A stretch of DNA of 64,000 bases from CAVXFS01 sp963761115 (GTDB taxonomy: Bacteria > Pseudomonadota > Gammaproteobacteria > Burkholderiales > Gallionellaceae), in the NCBI GenBank assembly GCA_963761115.1, contig CAVXFS010000004.1, forward strand, positions 124,001 to 188,000, written 5' to 3'. A program made the position numbers and the translations under genes. The notes under the pieces are model-generated. The model had not been told where the DNA came from, made no database searches, and saw only the letters and a list, made by a program, of their open reading frames with translations. Positions 8,013 to 16,045 of the stretch are shown here, in pieces. The number at the start of each line of letters is the position of its first letter. Within the stretch, counting starts at the first letter, position 1.

Positions 8013-9348
8013 GAGATTTATTGTTGTTGTCCTGGCATACCTGTCCGGCATTTCGCTGGCATTTGCTACCCCGCACATTCAGCATTGGCAATCTGCCAGC
8101 GGCGCGCAGGTATATTTCGTCGAGGATCATGACCTGCCGATGCTGGACGTGGCAGTGAATTTTGCGGCGGGCAGTGCCTTTGATACGGCCGGAAAAGAGG
8201 GTGTTGCCGGCATGACGCAAGGCATGCTCGACCTGGGGTCGGAGGGGATGAGCGAAGATGATATTTCGCGAAACCTTGCGGACATCGGCGCGGTAATGGG
8301 CGGGGATTTTGATCCTGATCGGGCCAGCCTGACGCTGCGCACCCTGAGCAGCAAAGCCGAGCGGGACCAGGCGCTGGGCGTACTGGCCAATGTGCTGCAG
8401 CATCCGCTGTTCCCGGAGGCTGTGCTGGAGCGCGAGAAAAAACGCCTGGTTGATGCACTGAAGGAGGCTGATACCAAGCCTGAGGAAATAGCCGACAAGG
8501 CGTTCAACAAGGCAGTATTCGGTTCGCACCCGTACGGATTCCCATCGTCCGGGGAAGTGGCCAGCGTGGAAGGCATTCAGCGCGCGGATGTGGAAGGGTT
8601 CTACCGCGCCCACTATTCGGCGAACGGCGCCGTGGTCGCCCTGATGGGAGATGTGACGCGGGCAGACGCGGAAAATATTGCGCAGCAACTTACTGCCCAG
8701 TTGCCTCCAGGCGGGGCAAGCGCCACCATCCCGCCGGTGCAGATGCAGATCAAGCCGAGCGAATTGCGTATCCAGCATCCGGCCACGCAAAGCCATATCC
8801 TGCTGGGTGCGCCCGGAATGTCGCGCACCGACCCGGATTACTTTACGCTGTATGTCGGCAACTACATATTGGGCGGCGGCGGTTTTGTCTCGCGCCTGAT
8901 CGAGGAAGTGCGCGAGAAGCGCGGCCTGGTCTACAGCGTGTACAGTTATTTCATGCCGTTGCAACAGGCGGGCGCTTTCCAGATAGGGTTGCAAACCAAA
9001 AAGGAGCAGGCGGATGAGGCCTTGCAACTGGTGCGCGAGACACTGCGCAAGTTCATCGACAAGGGTCCGACGGAAAAGGAGCTGAAGGCAGCCAAGCAGA
9101 ATATCATCGGCGGTTTTCCGTTGCGCATTGACAGTAATTCAAAGATCCTTGGTTACCTCAGCGTGATCGGGTTTTACCATTTGCCCTTGACCTATCTGGA
9201 CGATTTTGTCGGCAAGGTCGACAAGGTTACGGTCGGCATGATTCGTGATGCGTTCAAACGCCATATCAATCCTGATGCGATGGCCACGGTGATGGTTGGC
9301 GATCCGGATGGCAAGGAATCAGCCGCAGACGGGGAGACGGGGAAATAA
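7999..9348 (+). CDS. M16 family peptidase-like protein, non-catalytic partner
   Basis: The 449-residue secreted M16 homologue has VAGMTQGMLDLG where HxxEH should be, so it lacks the zinc site. It retains the R/Y-type segment FVSRLIEEVREKRGLVYSVYSYF, seen in the partner subunit of bipartite M16 peptidases. The start is a GTG with GGAGG eight bases upstream and overlaps the preceding gene by 14 bases; an upstream ATG in frame lies deep within that gene. It probably forms a heterodimer with the upstream catalytic subunit in the periplasm. The substrate is unknown. Confidence 0.88.
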   Translation: MTYAKRFIVVVLAYLSGISLAFATPHIQHWQSASGAQVYFVEDHDLPMLDVAVNFAAGSAFDTAGKEGVAGMTQGMLDLGSEGMSEDDISRNLADIGAVMGGDFDPDRASLTLRTLSSKAERDQALGVLANVLQHPLFPEAVLEREKKRLVDALKEADTKPEEIADKAFNKAVFGSHPYGFPSSGEVASVEGIQRADVEGFYRAHYSANGAVVALMGDVTRADAENIAQQLTAQLPPGGASATIPPVQMQIKPSELRIQHPATQSHILLGAPGMSRTDPDYFTLYVGNYILGGGGFVSRLIEEVREKRGLVYSVYSYFMPLQQAGAFQIGLQTKKEQADEALQLVRETLRKFIDKGPTEKELKAAKQNIIGGFPLRIDSNSKILGYLSVIGFYHLPLTYLDDFVGKVDKVTVGMIRDAFKRHINPDAMATVMVGDPDGKESAADGETGK

Positions 9349-9353
9349 ATCGG

Positions 9354-9878
9354 GTGCGTATTATCGGTGGCGAGTACCGCCGGCGTTTGATCGAATTTCC
9401 GGTGGCGGAAGGACTGCGCCCTACGCCCGACCGCGTGCGGGAAACATTATTCAATTGGCTGGGGCAGGATCTGACCGGCCGGCGTTGCCTGGATTTGTTT
9501 GCCGGCAGCGGGGCGTTGGGTTTTGAGGCAGCTTCGCGCGGCGCTGCTGTAGTGGAGATAGTGGAAAGCAATCGAGCCGTGTTCCGCGCCCTGCAACAGA
9601 ATTGCAGTAAACTGGCCTGTCATAACGTGGCGCTGTATTGCGAGGACGGGTTGGAATTTGCCCGGCGCTGCAGCGGGCATTATGATGTCGTATTTCTTGA
9701 TCCACCGTTTCAGAGCGATTATTTGCACCGGATCATGCCCTTGATGGCCGACAGGCTGGCTGAGGGCGGACTGGTGTATGTGGAAACCGGTGAGCTGCAT
9801 CAACCTGACGCCACATGGCAAATAGTCAAGCACGCCAAGGCGGGCAATGTGCATTATCAGTTATTGCAACGGAGCTGA
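9354..9878 (+). CDS. rsmD: 16S rRNA (guanine(966)-N(2))-methyltransferase
   Basis: SAM-dependent Rossmann methyltransferase of 174 residues that methylates G966 of 16S rRNA. Signatures are the N-terminal RIIGGEYRRR, RPTPDRVRETLFNWL, the SAM motif CLDLFAGSGALGFEAASRGA and the catalytic VFLDPPF. The start is GTG six bases after the M16 stop. coaD follows, the usual rsmD-coaD pairing. Confidence 0.94.
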   Translation: MRIIGGEYRRRLIEFPVAEGLRPTPDRVRETLFNWLGQDLTGRRCLDLFAGSGALGFEAASRGAAVVEIVESNRAVFRALQQNCSKLACHNVALYCEDGLEFARRCSGHYDVVFLDPPFQSDYLHRIMPLMADRLAEGGLVYVETGELHQPDATWQIVKHAKAGNVHYQLLQRS

Positions 9879-9885
9879 CCAGAAC

Positions 9886-10365
9886 ATGATCAAGGTGATA
9901 TACCCGGGAACGTTTGACCCGATTACGCGCGGTCACGAAGATGTGGTGCGCAGGGCTTCGGGTTTGTTCGGTGAGGTGGTGGTCGCTGTTGCGGCCAGTC
10001 GCAGTGCGACCCTGTTTACCCTGGATGAACGCATCGGCATGGCACGCGAGGTATTTGCCGATTATGCCAACGTGAGCGTCGAGGGTTTTGATTGCCTGCT
10101 GATGGATTTTGCGCGGCAACTTGATGCGCGGGCGGTATTGCGTGGCTTGCGCGCAGTGTCAGATTTCGAGTATGAATTTCAGATGGCAGGCATGAACCGT
10201 AGCCTGCATCCGGATGTTGAAACCATTTTTTTGACTCCGGCTGAGCAATACACATTTATTTCAGCCAGCATGGTGCGCGAGGTTGCCCGCTTTGGCGGCG
10301 ACGTGAGCAAGTTTGTTTCGCCCCTGGTGGCAGAAAAATTAACGCAGAAGAAGCAACTTGATTGA
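9886..10365 (+). CDS. coaD: Phosphopantetheine adenylyltransferase
   Basis: Transfers AMP from ATP to 4'-phosphopantetheine, giving dephospho-CoA. It has 159 residues, the family norm. The nucleotidyltransferase motif is YPGTFDPITRGHED, with RGLRAVSDFEYEFQMAGMN in the middle and TFISASMVREVARFGGDVS near the C-terminus. The ATG of MIKVIYPGTFD is chosen; a longer in-frame start lies inside rsmD and adds residues foreign to the family. Confidence 0.96.
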   Translation: MIKVIYPGTFDPITRGHEDVVRRASGLFGEVVVAVAASRSATLFTLDERIGMAREVFADYANVSVEGFDCLLMDFARQLDARAVLRGLRAVSDFEYEFQMAGMNRSLHPDVETIFLTPAEQYTFISASMVREVARFGGDVSKFVSPLVAEKLTQKKQLD

Positions 10366-10378
10366 CTAGGAGAAAAGT

Positions 10379-10660
10379 ATGGCGCTGATGATTACCGACG
10401 AATGTATCAACTGCGACGTGTGCGAACCGGAATGCCCGAATGACGCCATCTATCAGGGTGACAGCATTTACGTGATCGATCCGAACAAGTGCACGGAGTG
10501 CGTAGGACATTATGATACGCCGCAGTGTGTGGAAGTGTGCCCGGTGGATTGCATTCCAATGAATCCCGATCGGGTGGAAAGCAAGGAGCAGTTGCAGGTC
10601 AAGTATGAACAGTTGATGGCTGCCAAGGCAAAACAGGCACGGCCGGGGAACGATCACTGA
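10379..10660 (+). CDS. YfhL-type 2[4Fe-4S] ferredoxin
   Basis: Small electron carrier of 93 residues with two iron-sulfur binding sets: CINCDVCEPECP (CxxCxxCxxxCP) at residues 9-20 and a second set with the insertion CTECVGHYDTPQCVEVCP. This is the Alvin/YfhL pattern with an extended second cluster loop. A good AGGAG precedes the ATG. It lies downstream of coaD, a common betaproteobacterial neighbourhood. The partner enzyme is not apparent. Confidence 0.93.
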   Translation: MALMITDECINCDVCEPECPNDAIYQGDSIYVIDPNKCTECVGHYDTPQCVEVCPVDCIPMNPDRVESKEQLQVKYEQLMAAKAKQARPGNDH

Positions 10661-10785
10661 TTCCGATATAATATTCCGAGAAACAGCCTGTCAGCCCGGG
10701 CTGGATGTACAGTTGGCTGGCAGGGTGAGCAGTGTCGCTGCGCAAGTTGCGACGAAAACAAAATATATTATTTATGAGGAGTTCC

Positions 10786-11325
10786 ATGCCCGAAGTCTTG
10801 CGCTACCACCCAGCATTGGCATTTCTGCACTGGCTCCTTGCTGTAGCCATTCTGTCCATGTTCGCGTTGGGATTCTTTGTGCTCGACGAGATGAAGAGCA
10901 CCGATCCGGAAAAAGTCGGCTTATCGATCCTGCATGTCATTGGCGGGATCACTGTCCTTGTGCTGACCTTTGCCCGCCTGTTCATTCGCGTCAGGAAACC
11001 AAGACCTGCGCCCGTCTCGACTGGCAAGCCTATGGCTGACAAATTGGCTACCGGCGTCCACCACCTGTTATACACACTGACAGTGCTGGTGGTGGTGGCC
11101 GGATTGGCATTGGCCTATTCGGCGGACTTGTTCTCGATCCTGTTCCTGCATACCGGTACCTTGCCCAAGGATTATGAGGACTTTACCTCGCATGATGTGC
11201 ATGGGCTGCTGGCCAACAGCTTGATGGTGGTCATCGGGTTGCACTTCGCTGCAGCGCTGTATCATCAATACATCCTGAAGGATGATCTCTTTGCGCGCAT
11301 GTCGTTAGGGCGAGGCAAGGACTGA
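10786..11325 (+). CDS. Cytochrome b561 family membrane protein
   Basis: Four-helix di-haem b protein of the inner membrane, 179 residues. Candidate haem-ligand histidines are in RYHPALAFLHW (helix 1), LSILHVIGG (helix 2) and HDVHGLLANSLMVVIGLHFAAALYHQ (helices 3-4). Such proteins move electrons between quinol and periplasmic acceptors. The ATG at 10786 has AGGAG about five bases upstream; a longer in-frame start has no such site. It converges on ubiA. Confidence 0.88.
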   Translation: MPEVLRYHPALAFLHWLLAVAILSMFALGFFVLDEMKSTDPEKVGLSILHVIGGITVLVLTFARLFIRVRKPRPAPVSTGKPMADKLATGVHHLLYTLTVLVVVAGLALAYSADLFSILFLHTGTLPKDYEDFTSHDVHGLLANSLMVVIGLHFAAALYHQYILKDDLFARMSLGRGKD

Positions 11326-11335
11326 AGGGCTGACC

Positions 11336-11348
11336 CCGGGAATCCCGG
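11336..11348. other. GC-rich hairpin between convergent b561 and ubiA genes
   Basis: CCGGG-AAT-CCCGG forms a perfect five-base stem in the 38-base space between the two convergent genes. It has no T-run, so it is only a possible bidirectional terminator element. Confidence 0.3.
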
Positions 11349-11363
11349 CGTGATGGGTTCCCG

Positions 11364-12236
11364 TTACACCGCATATCCCAGCGCGATCCCGGCAAAGATG
11401 CTGGCACCGAACCAGTTGTTGTGAAGAAACGCCTTGAAGCATTGCTCACGCTGGCGATGCCGGATCAGGGCGTAGTGATAGGCTGCGATGCCCGCAGCGC
11501 AAAGCAAGCCGAGGTAGTAGGCAGTTCCAAGATGCTGCATGGAGCCGACACCGGCAAGTATGCCGAGGGCGCAGATATAGCAAATCACCACAGCCAGCAC
11601 ATCATGGCGCCCAAACAACAAAGCTGAAGAATGAATCCCCAGATGGATATCGTCGTCGCGGTCCACCATCGCGTATTCAGTGTCGTAAGCGATACACCAG
11701 AAAATGTTTGCCAATAGCAGCCACCATGCAACTGCGGGGACTGCGTTCAATTGTGCGGCAAACGCCATCGGTATTCCAAAACCGAATGCGACGCCCAGAT
11801 AGGCCTGCGGGATCGCGAGAAAACGTTTGGTGAATGGATAGCTGGCTGCCAGAAACACAGCCGGAATCGACAGCAGCAGGGTCAGGTTGTTCAGCGGCAG
11901 GATCAACACCAAGGCGACCAGCGCCAGACACGCCGCCACCCACAGCGCCTCGCGCGGCGCGATGAGTCCGCTGGTGACGGGACGTTCCTGGGTGCGTTTC
12001 ACGTGCTTGTCGTAATCGCGATCGGCATAATCGTTGATTGCGCATCCGGCGGAACGCATCAGCCCCGTGCCGAGCACAAAGATCAGCACTATGGGCCAGT
12101 TCGGATGTCCGGCAGCGGCGATCCACACCCCCCATAACGTTGGCCACAGCAACAGCAGGATGCCAATGGGCCGATTCAGGCGGGTGAGTTGAAGGTATAA
12201 CGAGAGTCGATCTGCTAATGTCATGGCTCTAATCAA
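11364..12236 (-). CDS. ubiA: 4-hydroxybenzoate octaprenyltransferase
   Basis: Intramembrane prenyltransferase of ubiquinone biosynthesis, 290 residues with about eight to nine membrane helices. It has the Mg-prenyl-diphosphate motif NDYADRDYDKHVKRT (NDxxDxxxD) followed by RPVTSG, and a second aspartate motif region YDTEYAMVDRDDDIHLGI. The product is 3-octaprenyl-4-hydroxybenzoate. ubiC, which makes its aromatic substrate, lies 500 bases further upstream on the same strand. Confidence 0.95.
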   Translation of the reverse strand: MIRAMTLADRLSLYLQLTRLNRPIGILLLLWPTLWGVWIAAAGHPNWPIVLIFVLGTGLMRSAGCAINDYADRDYDKHVKRTQERPVTSGLIAPREALWVAACLALVALVLILPLNNLTLLLSIPAVFLAASYPFTKRFLAIPQAYLGVAFGFGIPMAFAAQLNAVPAVAWWLLLANIFWCIAYDTEYAMVDRDDDIHLGIHSSALLFGRHDVLAVVICYICALGILAGVGSMQHLGTAYYLGLLCAAGIAAYHYALIRHRQREQCFKAFLHNNWFGASIFAGIALGYAV

Positions 12237-12436
12237 ATTGCTTGATACTTAACTCCAGAGTTATTCAAGTTTGTATTCAAACTGAATAGTAATGATACTG
12301 GACACCAGTCTGTAAGGGGTTGGTATAAGTAAACAATGACTTCAAGGGGCTGGGGCTGCGCTGAGCTTTTGCATCGTACGCCAGTCCATGGCATATATGG
12401 TCCTGGCAAGGTGGCGATTATCAGTAAAATTCAGAC

Positions 12437-12661
12437 ATGGATACAAATATGAAGCCGGCCAGCCGACCAGCTCTGGAGGGAGTAACGCTTGAAGCGATCG
12501 TCACGCAGCTGGTCGAGCGCATGGGCTGGGAGGCTATGGGTGCCGCTGTGCCGATACGCTGCTTTACGCATGATCCCAGTATCAAGTCGAGTTTGAAGTT
12601 TTTGCGCCGGACGCCATGGGCGCGCGCCCGGGTGGAAGAGTTGTATTTGCGGGTGCGCTAA
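12437..12661 (+). CDS. VF530 family small DNA-binding-like protein (DUF2132)
   Basis: The 74-residue product closely follows the VF530/DUF2132 pattern: GVTLEAIVTQLVERMGWEAMG, then IRCFTHDPSIKSSLKFLRRTPWARARVEELY. The family has a compact helical fold, and DNA binding has been suggested for it; the cellular role is unknown. It is transcribed away from ubiA and towards ubiC and stands alone. Confidence 0.88.
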   Translation: MDTNMKPASRPALEGVTLEAIVTQLVERMGWEAMGAAVPIRCFTHDPSIKSSLKFLRRTPWARARVEELYLRVR

Positions 12662-12732
12662 GCGGTTTATCTGATCGCGGTGGCCATGCTGGTGGCTGGC
12701 GTAACAACGTTCGATAATTTGATCTGCCTGTT

Positions 12733-13281
12733 TCACATGGGGTTGTCCAGCAGCAGGATTTCCGGCAGGAATACCTCGGTCACCAACAATGGCGCACCAT
12801 GCAAAGTGAACAGCGAGCGCCGCGCCCATAATTTTTGAGGATGCGAATCGAGCACAACGATTGCATGGCGGTACAGTGATTGTTGCGGTTTGAGCGCCCG
12901 GAAATGCAGCGGTGCGCGCTCTACCAGCGGATGCGCGAACAATAGTGCGCCCAGCGGGCGTTTGCCCAGATGTTGCAATGCCTGCCAGGCGCCGCGCAGA
13001 TGCTGTGGCGCGACCACGCTGTGCGCGAAAACCACGGGGCGTCCGTTGGCATAGAGGAATACTTCGCGCGTGTAGATTTTGCGTTGCATCGGCAGCCTGA
13101 GCAGAGCGGTCTCGTCATGCGCTGCAGTCATCAGGCCGTCGTACACATTGCGCACGTCGAACTGCGTGCAGCGCAGCTGGATGCGCCGGGTGAGCGAGCC
13201 GTGGTCGCGCAGCCATGGCGCGTAGCCCGCTTCGATGCCGGGCAGGAAGGTGCGCCAATCGCAAGACAGGTTATCAGGCAT
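12733..13281 (-). CDS. ubiC: Chorismate pyruvate-lyase
   Basis: Splits chorismate into 4-hydroxybenzoate and pyruvate, the first committed step of ubiquinone synthesis. It has 182 residues from the ATG giving MPDNLSCDW; a longer frame would run back into recG. UbiC-type features are WLRDHGSLTRRI near the N-terminus, REVFLYANGRPVVFAHSVV in the middle and the C-terminal PLGALLFAHPLVERAPLHF. Its start overlaps the recG stop by eight bases, which suggests coupling. Confidence 0.88.
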   Translation of the reverse strand: MPDNLSCDWRTFLPGIEAGYAPWLRDHGSLTRRIQLRCTQFDVRNVYDGLMTAAHDETALLRLPMQRKIYTREVFLYANGRPVVFAHSVVAPQHLRGAWQALQHLGKRPLGALLFAHPLVERAPLHFRALKPQQSLYRHAIVVLDSHPQKLWARRSLFTLHGAPLLVTEVFLPEILLLDNPM

Positions 13282-15313
13282 GGAGAAAGTCGTCCCGGTT
13301 GGCCATCCAGCGTTGCAGGTGTGCCTGCGCGGCTTCGGGGTGATCGCGCAGCAGTTCGTCGGCAATGGCGCGTGCACTGTTCAGCAAGGTCGAATCTGCG
13401 CTGATATCGGCAAAGCGCAGCATGGGTACGCCGCTCTGGCGTGCGCCAAGCAGTTCGCCGGGCCCGCGCAGCTGCAGGTCTCGCTGGGCGATCTCGAATC
13501 CATCGGAGTTTTCATAGATGACTTTCAGGCGCTCTCGCGCAAGCCCGGACAGCGGTTGCTGGTATAGCAATACGCACAAGCTGGCAGTCGAGCCGCGGCC
13601 GACGCGCCCGCGCAACTGGTGCAGTTGCGCCAGTCCCATGCGCTCCGCATGCTCGATCACCATCAGGCTGGCGTTGGCCACGTCCACGCCAACTTCGATG
13701 ACCGTGGTGGCAACCAGCAACTGCACTTCGCCGCTCTTGAATGCCGCCATCATCATTGCTTTTTCAGCAGGCGGAAGCTTGCCATGCACCAAACCGACGT
13801 TGAGTTCGGGAAAGGCGGCGCGCAATGTCTCATGCGTATCGATGGCGGTCTGCAGGTCGACTTCCATCAATTCCGATTCATCGATCAGCGGGCATACCCA
13901 ATATGCCTGTCTGCCTTCGTGGCAGGCCTGCCTGACACGCTCGAATACTTCCTCGCGGCGGGCATCACTGACCAGCTTGGTGGTGATCGGCGTGCGTCCC
14001 GGCGGTAACTCGTCGATCACCGATACATCGAGGTCGGCGTAGTAACTCATCGCCAATGTCCTGGGGATCGGTGTCGCACTCATCATCAACTGGTGTGGTT
14101 CGTCGCCCTTGCCGCGCAGCGCGAGGCGTTGTTGGACGCCGAACTTGTGCTGTTCATCGACGATGACCAATCCAAGCCTGGCGAACTCGACGGAATTCTG
14201 GAAAAGAGCATGGGTGCCGATGGCAAGTTGTGTCTCGCCCGCAGCGATGCGTTCAGCGGCGGCCTGCTTGTCTTTTTTTTTCAGGCTGCCGGACAGCCAT
14301 ACCGGTGCGATGCCGAGCGGTGCAAGCCAGTCGCGAAGTTTGAGGTAATGCTGTTCGGCGAGGATCTCTGTAGGTGACATCAGCGCAGCCTGGTAACCGT
14401 TCTCGATCGCCTGCAGTGCAGCCAGCGCAGCGACCACGGTCTTGCCTGAACCAACATCGCCTTGCAGCAGGCGTTGCATCGGGTGCGGCTGCTCGAGGTC
14501 ACGGCTGATTTCCCGCAGCACTTTTTGCTGTGCGCCGGTAAGTGTGAATGGCAGTGCTTTCAACAACTGCTGCGAAAAGGTCTGGCGTGAAAGGAGGCGC
14601 GGCGCATTGCGGTTGCGGCGCTTGCGGTAATGCACGCGCATCGACAATTGTTGTGCCAGCAGCTCGTCGAACTTGATACGCAACCAGGCCGGATGCGCGC
14701 GTTCAGCCAGCGCTGCTTCGTCAATGTCGGGTGGCGGGTTGTGCAGCAAGTGCACACTGCTGGAAAAATCCGGCAATTTCAGTCGTTGCAGGATTGTTGA
14801 CGGCAATGTGTCGGGCAACGCCATTTCATGCAGGGCTGATTGAATCTGCCTGGTCAGCACAGTCTGTGGCAGTCCGGCGGTGGTCGGATAGATCGGTGTA
14901 AGCGCCTGCCTGAGTGGTGTGTCTTCGCCGGCTGCATGGCACTTGGGGTGCACCATTTCCATGCCGAAATATCCCATGCGCGCTTCGCCCAGAGCGCGGA
15001 TCCTCTTGCCCACGGCAAGCTGTTTCTGCTGGCTGGGGTAGAAATTCAGGAAACGCAGGTGCAATACGCCACTGACGTCCTGAATCTGGCACACCAGTGT
15101 GCGGCGAGGCCGGAACAGTACTTCGCAGTGGATGATCGTTCCTTCCACCTGTGCATTCAAACCGGGAACGAGCGTAGAGATCTGCTGCAACTGCGTTTCG
15201 TCCTCATAGCGCAACGGCAGATGCAGAACCAGGTCAAAGCGGCTGCGGATGCCCAGCTTGGTTAGCCTGGTCAGCGCAGCTTTGGACAGGCCGAGGGGAA
15301 GCGAGAGCGGCAC
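13274..15313 (-). CDS. recG: ATP-dependent DNA helicase RecG
   Basis: Branch-migrating helicase that remodels stalled forks and Holliday junctions. The 679 residues comprise an N-terminal OB-fold wedge domain (about 50-140), then superfamily 2 helicase motifs: Walker A LQGDVGSGKTVVA, motif II VDEQHKFGVQQR, motif III MSATPIPRTLA, and C-terminal VIEVGVDVANASLMVIEHAERMGLAQLHQLRGRVGRG. Full length, with ubiC overlapping its 3' end. Confidence 0.96.
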   Translation of the reverse strand: MPLSLPLGLSKAALTRLTKLGIRSRFDLVLHLPLRYEDETQLQQISTLVPGLNAQVEGTIIHCEVLFRPRRTLVCQIQDVSGVLHLRFLNFYPSQQKQLAVGKRIRALGEARMGYFGMEMVHPKCHAAGEDTPLRQALTPIYPTTAGLPQTVLTRQIQSALHEMALPDTLPSTILQRLKLPDFSSSVHLLHNPPPDIDEAALAERAHPAWLRIKFDELLAQQLSMRVHYRKRRNRNAPRLLSRQTFSQQLLKALPFTLTGAQQKVLREISRDLEQPHPMQRLLQGDVGSGKTVVAALAALQAIENGYQAALMSPTEILAEQHYLKLRDWLAPLGIAPVWLSGSLKKKDKQAAAERIAAGETQLAIGTHALFQNSVEFARLGLVIVDEQHKFGVQQRLALRGKGDEPHQLMMSATPIPRTLAMSYYADLDVSVIDELPPGRTPITTKLVSDARREEVFERVRQACHEGRQAYWVCPLIDESELMEVDLQTAIDTHETLRAAFPELNVGLVHGKLPPAEKAMMMAAFKSGEVQLLVATTVIEVGVDVANASLMVIEHAERMGLAQLHQLRGRVGRGSTASLCVLLYQQPLSGLARERLKVIYENSDGFEIAQRDLQLRGPGELLGARQSGVPMLRFADISADSTLLNSARAIADELLRDHPEAAQAHLQRWMANRDDFLHA

Positions 15314-15325
15314 GATGTTGCGTGG

Positions 15326-15712
15326 TTAGTCCTGAAGAGACATGATGCCATCGGCTTCTATCATGGCGTTGCGGGGAAGCGCGGCGACCCCGACCACCGC
15401 ACGCGCAGGATAAGGCTGGCGGAAGTAGATCGCCATGATCTCGTTTACCTTGGCGAAGTGAGCCAGGTCAGTCAGATAGATGTTCAGCTTGACCATCTCT
15501 TCCATGCTGCCACCGGCGGCCGTAGCAACTGCGCGCATATTCTGGAATACCCGGTGAATCTGCGCTTCGGTGCTTTCAGCCATTTGCATGGTGGTGGGAT
15601 CAAGGCCGATCTGGCCTGAAATGTAGACCGTGCCGTCCACCGCTACTGCCTGAGAATAGGTGCCGATAGCGGCAGGAGCGTCCGGAGTTTGAATTATCTT
15701 TTTGTTGGGCAT
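15326..15712 (-). CDS. ridA: RidA family reactive-intermediate deaminase
   Basis: Member of the YjgF/YER057c/UK114 family that hydrolyses reactive enamine/imine intermediates from PLP enzymes. The 128 residues are a usual length. Recognisable parts are GTYSQAVAVDGTVYISGQIGLDP and, near the C-terminus, YPARAVVGVAALPRNAMIEADGI with the conserved Arg and Glu. It lies 12 bases upstream of recG on the same strand. Confidence 0.9.
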   Translation of the reverse strand: MPNKKIIQTPDAPAAIGTYSQAVAVDGTVYISGQIGLDPTTMQMAESTEAQIHRVFQNMRAVATAAGGSMEEMVKLNIYLTDLAHFAKVNEIMAIYFRQPYPARAVVGVAALPRNAMIEADGIMSLQD

Positions 15713-16045
15713 AACAGACTCCTGCTGGTTGCAAGCAATCCCGGATTCTAGTTAAGAACTGCCGGGGTTTAAAGGTTGGTATTAAATCATGGCTGGGTTG
15801 ACCTTGAGTACCTATTGATTTGCCCAATGATTTCTATGGGAATTCTTGGCATTTGTTGGTTGTGGTCCATCGAAAAATTCAGTTCTGGTACAATAAAAGA
15901 TTAAATTCTTAATTGCCTTTATTTTGTCATGGTTAGCATGGCTCAGGGGGCAGGCAAATAATACTGGAGGTGTGGTGAAGCCAAATTATAACTTGGCAGG
16001 TCAAGTTGATTCCATGTCCTGGTTAAAGACCTATAGGAGCAGTTA
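15713..16045. other. Intergenic region ridA/ccmF with candidate promoter
   Basis: No gene is supported in this AT-rich divergent spacer. An extended -10 box, TGGTACAAT at 15886-15894, points towards ccmF but lacks a convincing -35. It would give a leader of about 140 bases. An AGGAG at about 16033 serves the ccmF ATG. Confidence 0.35.

Noticed and set aside
7756..9027. A 423-codon minus-strand frame across both M16 peptidase genes
   Set aside because: Both sense genes are well supported, and the antisense product is His/Arg-rich with no domain pattern.
14937..14952. A TGGCAC-N10 spaced sigma-54-like site, TGGCACTTGGGGTGCA
   Set aside because: It lies inside recG on the antisense strand with no gene to drive, so it is probably chance. 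It shows such matches can occur randomly, which tempers confidence in the 46118 site.
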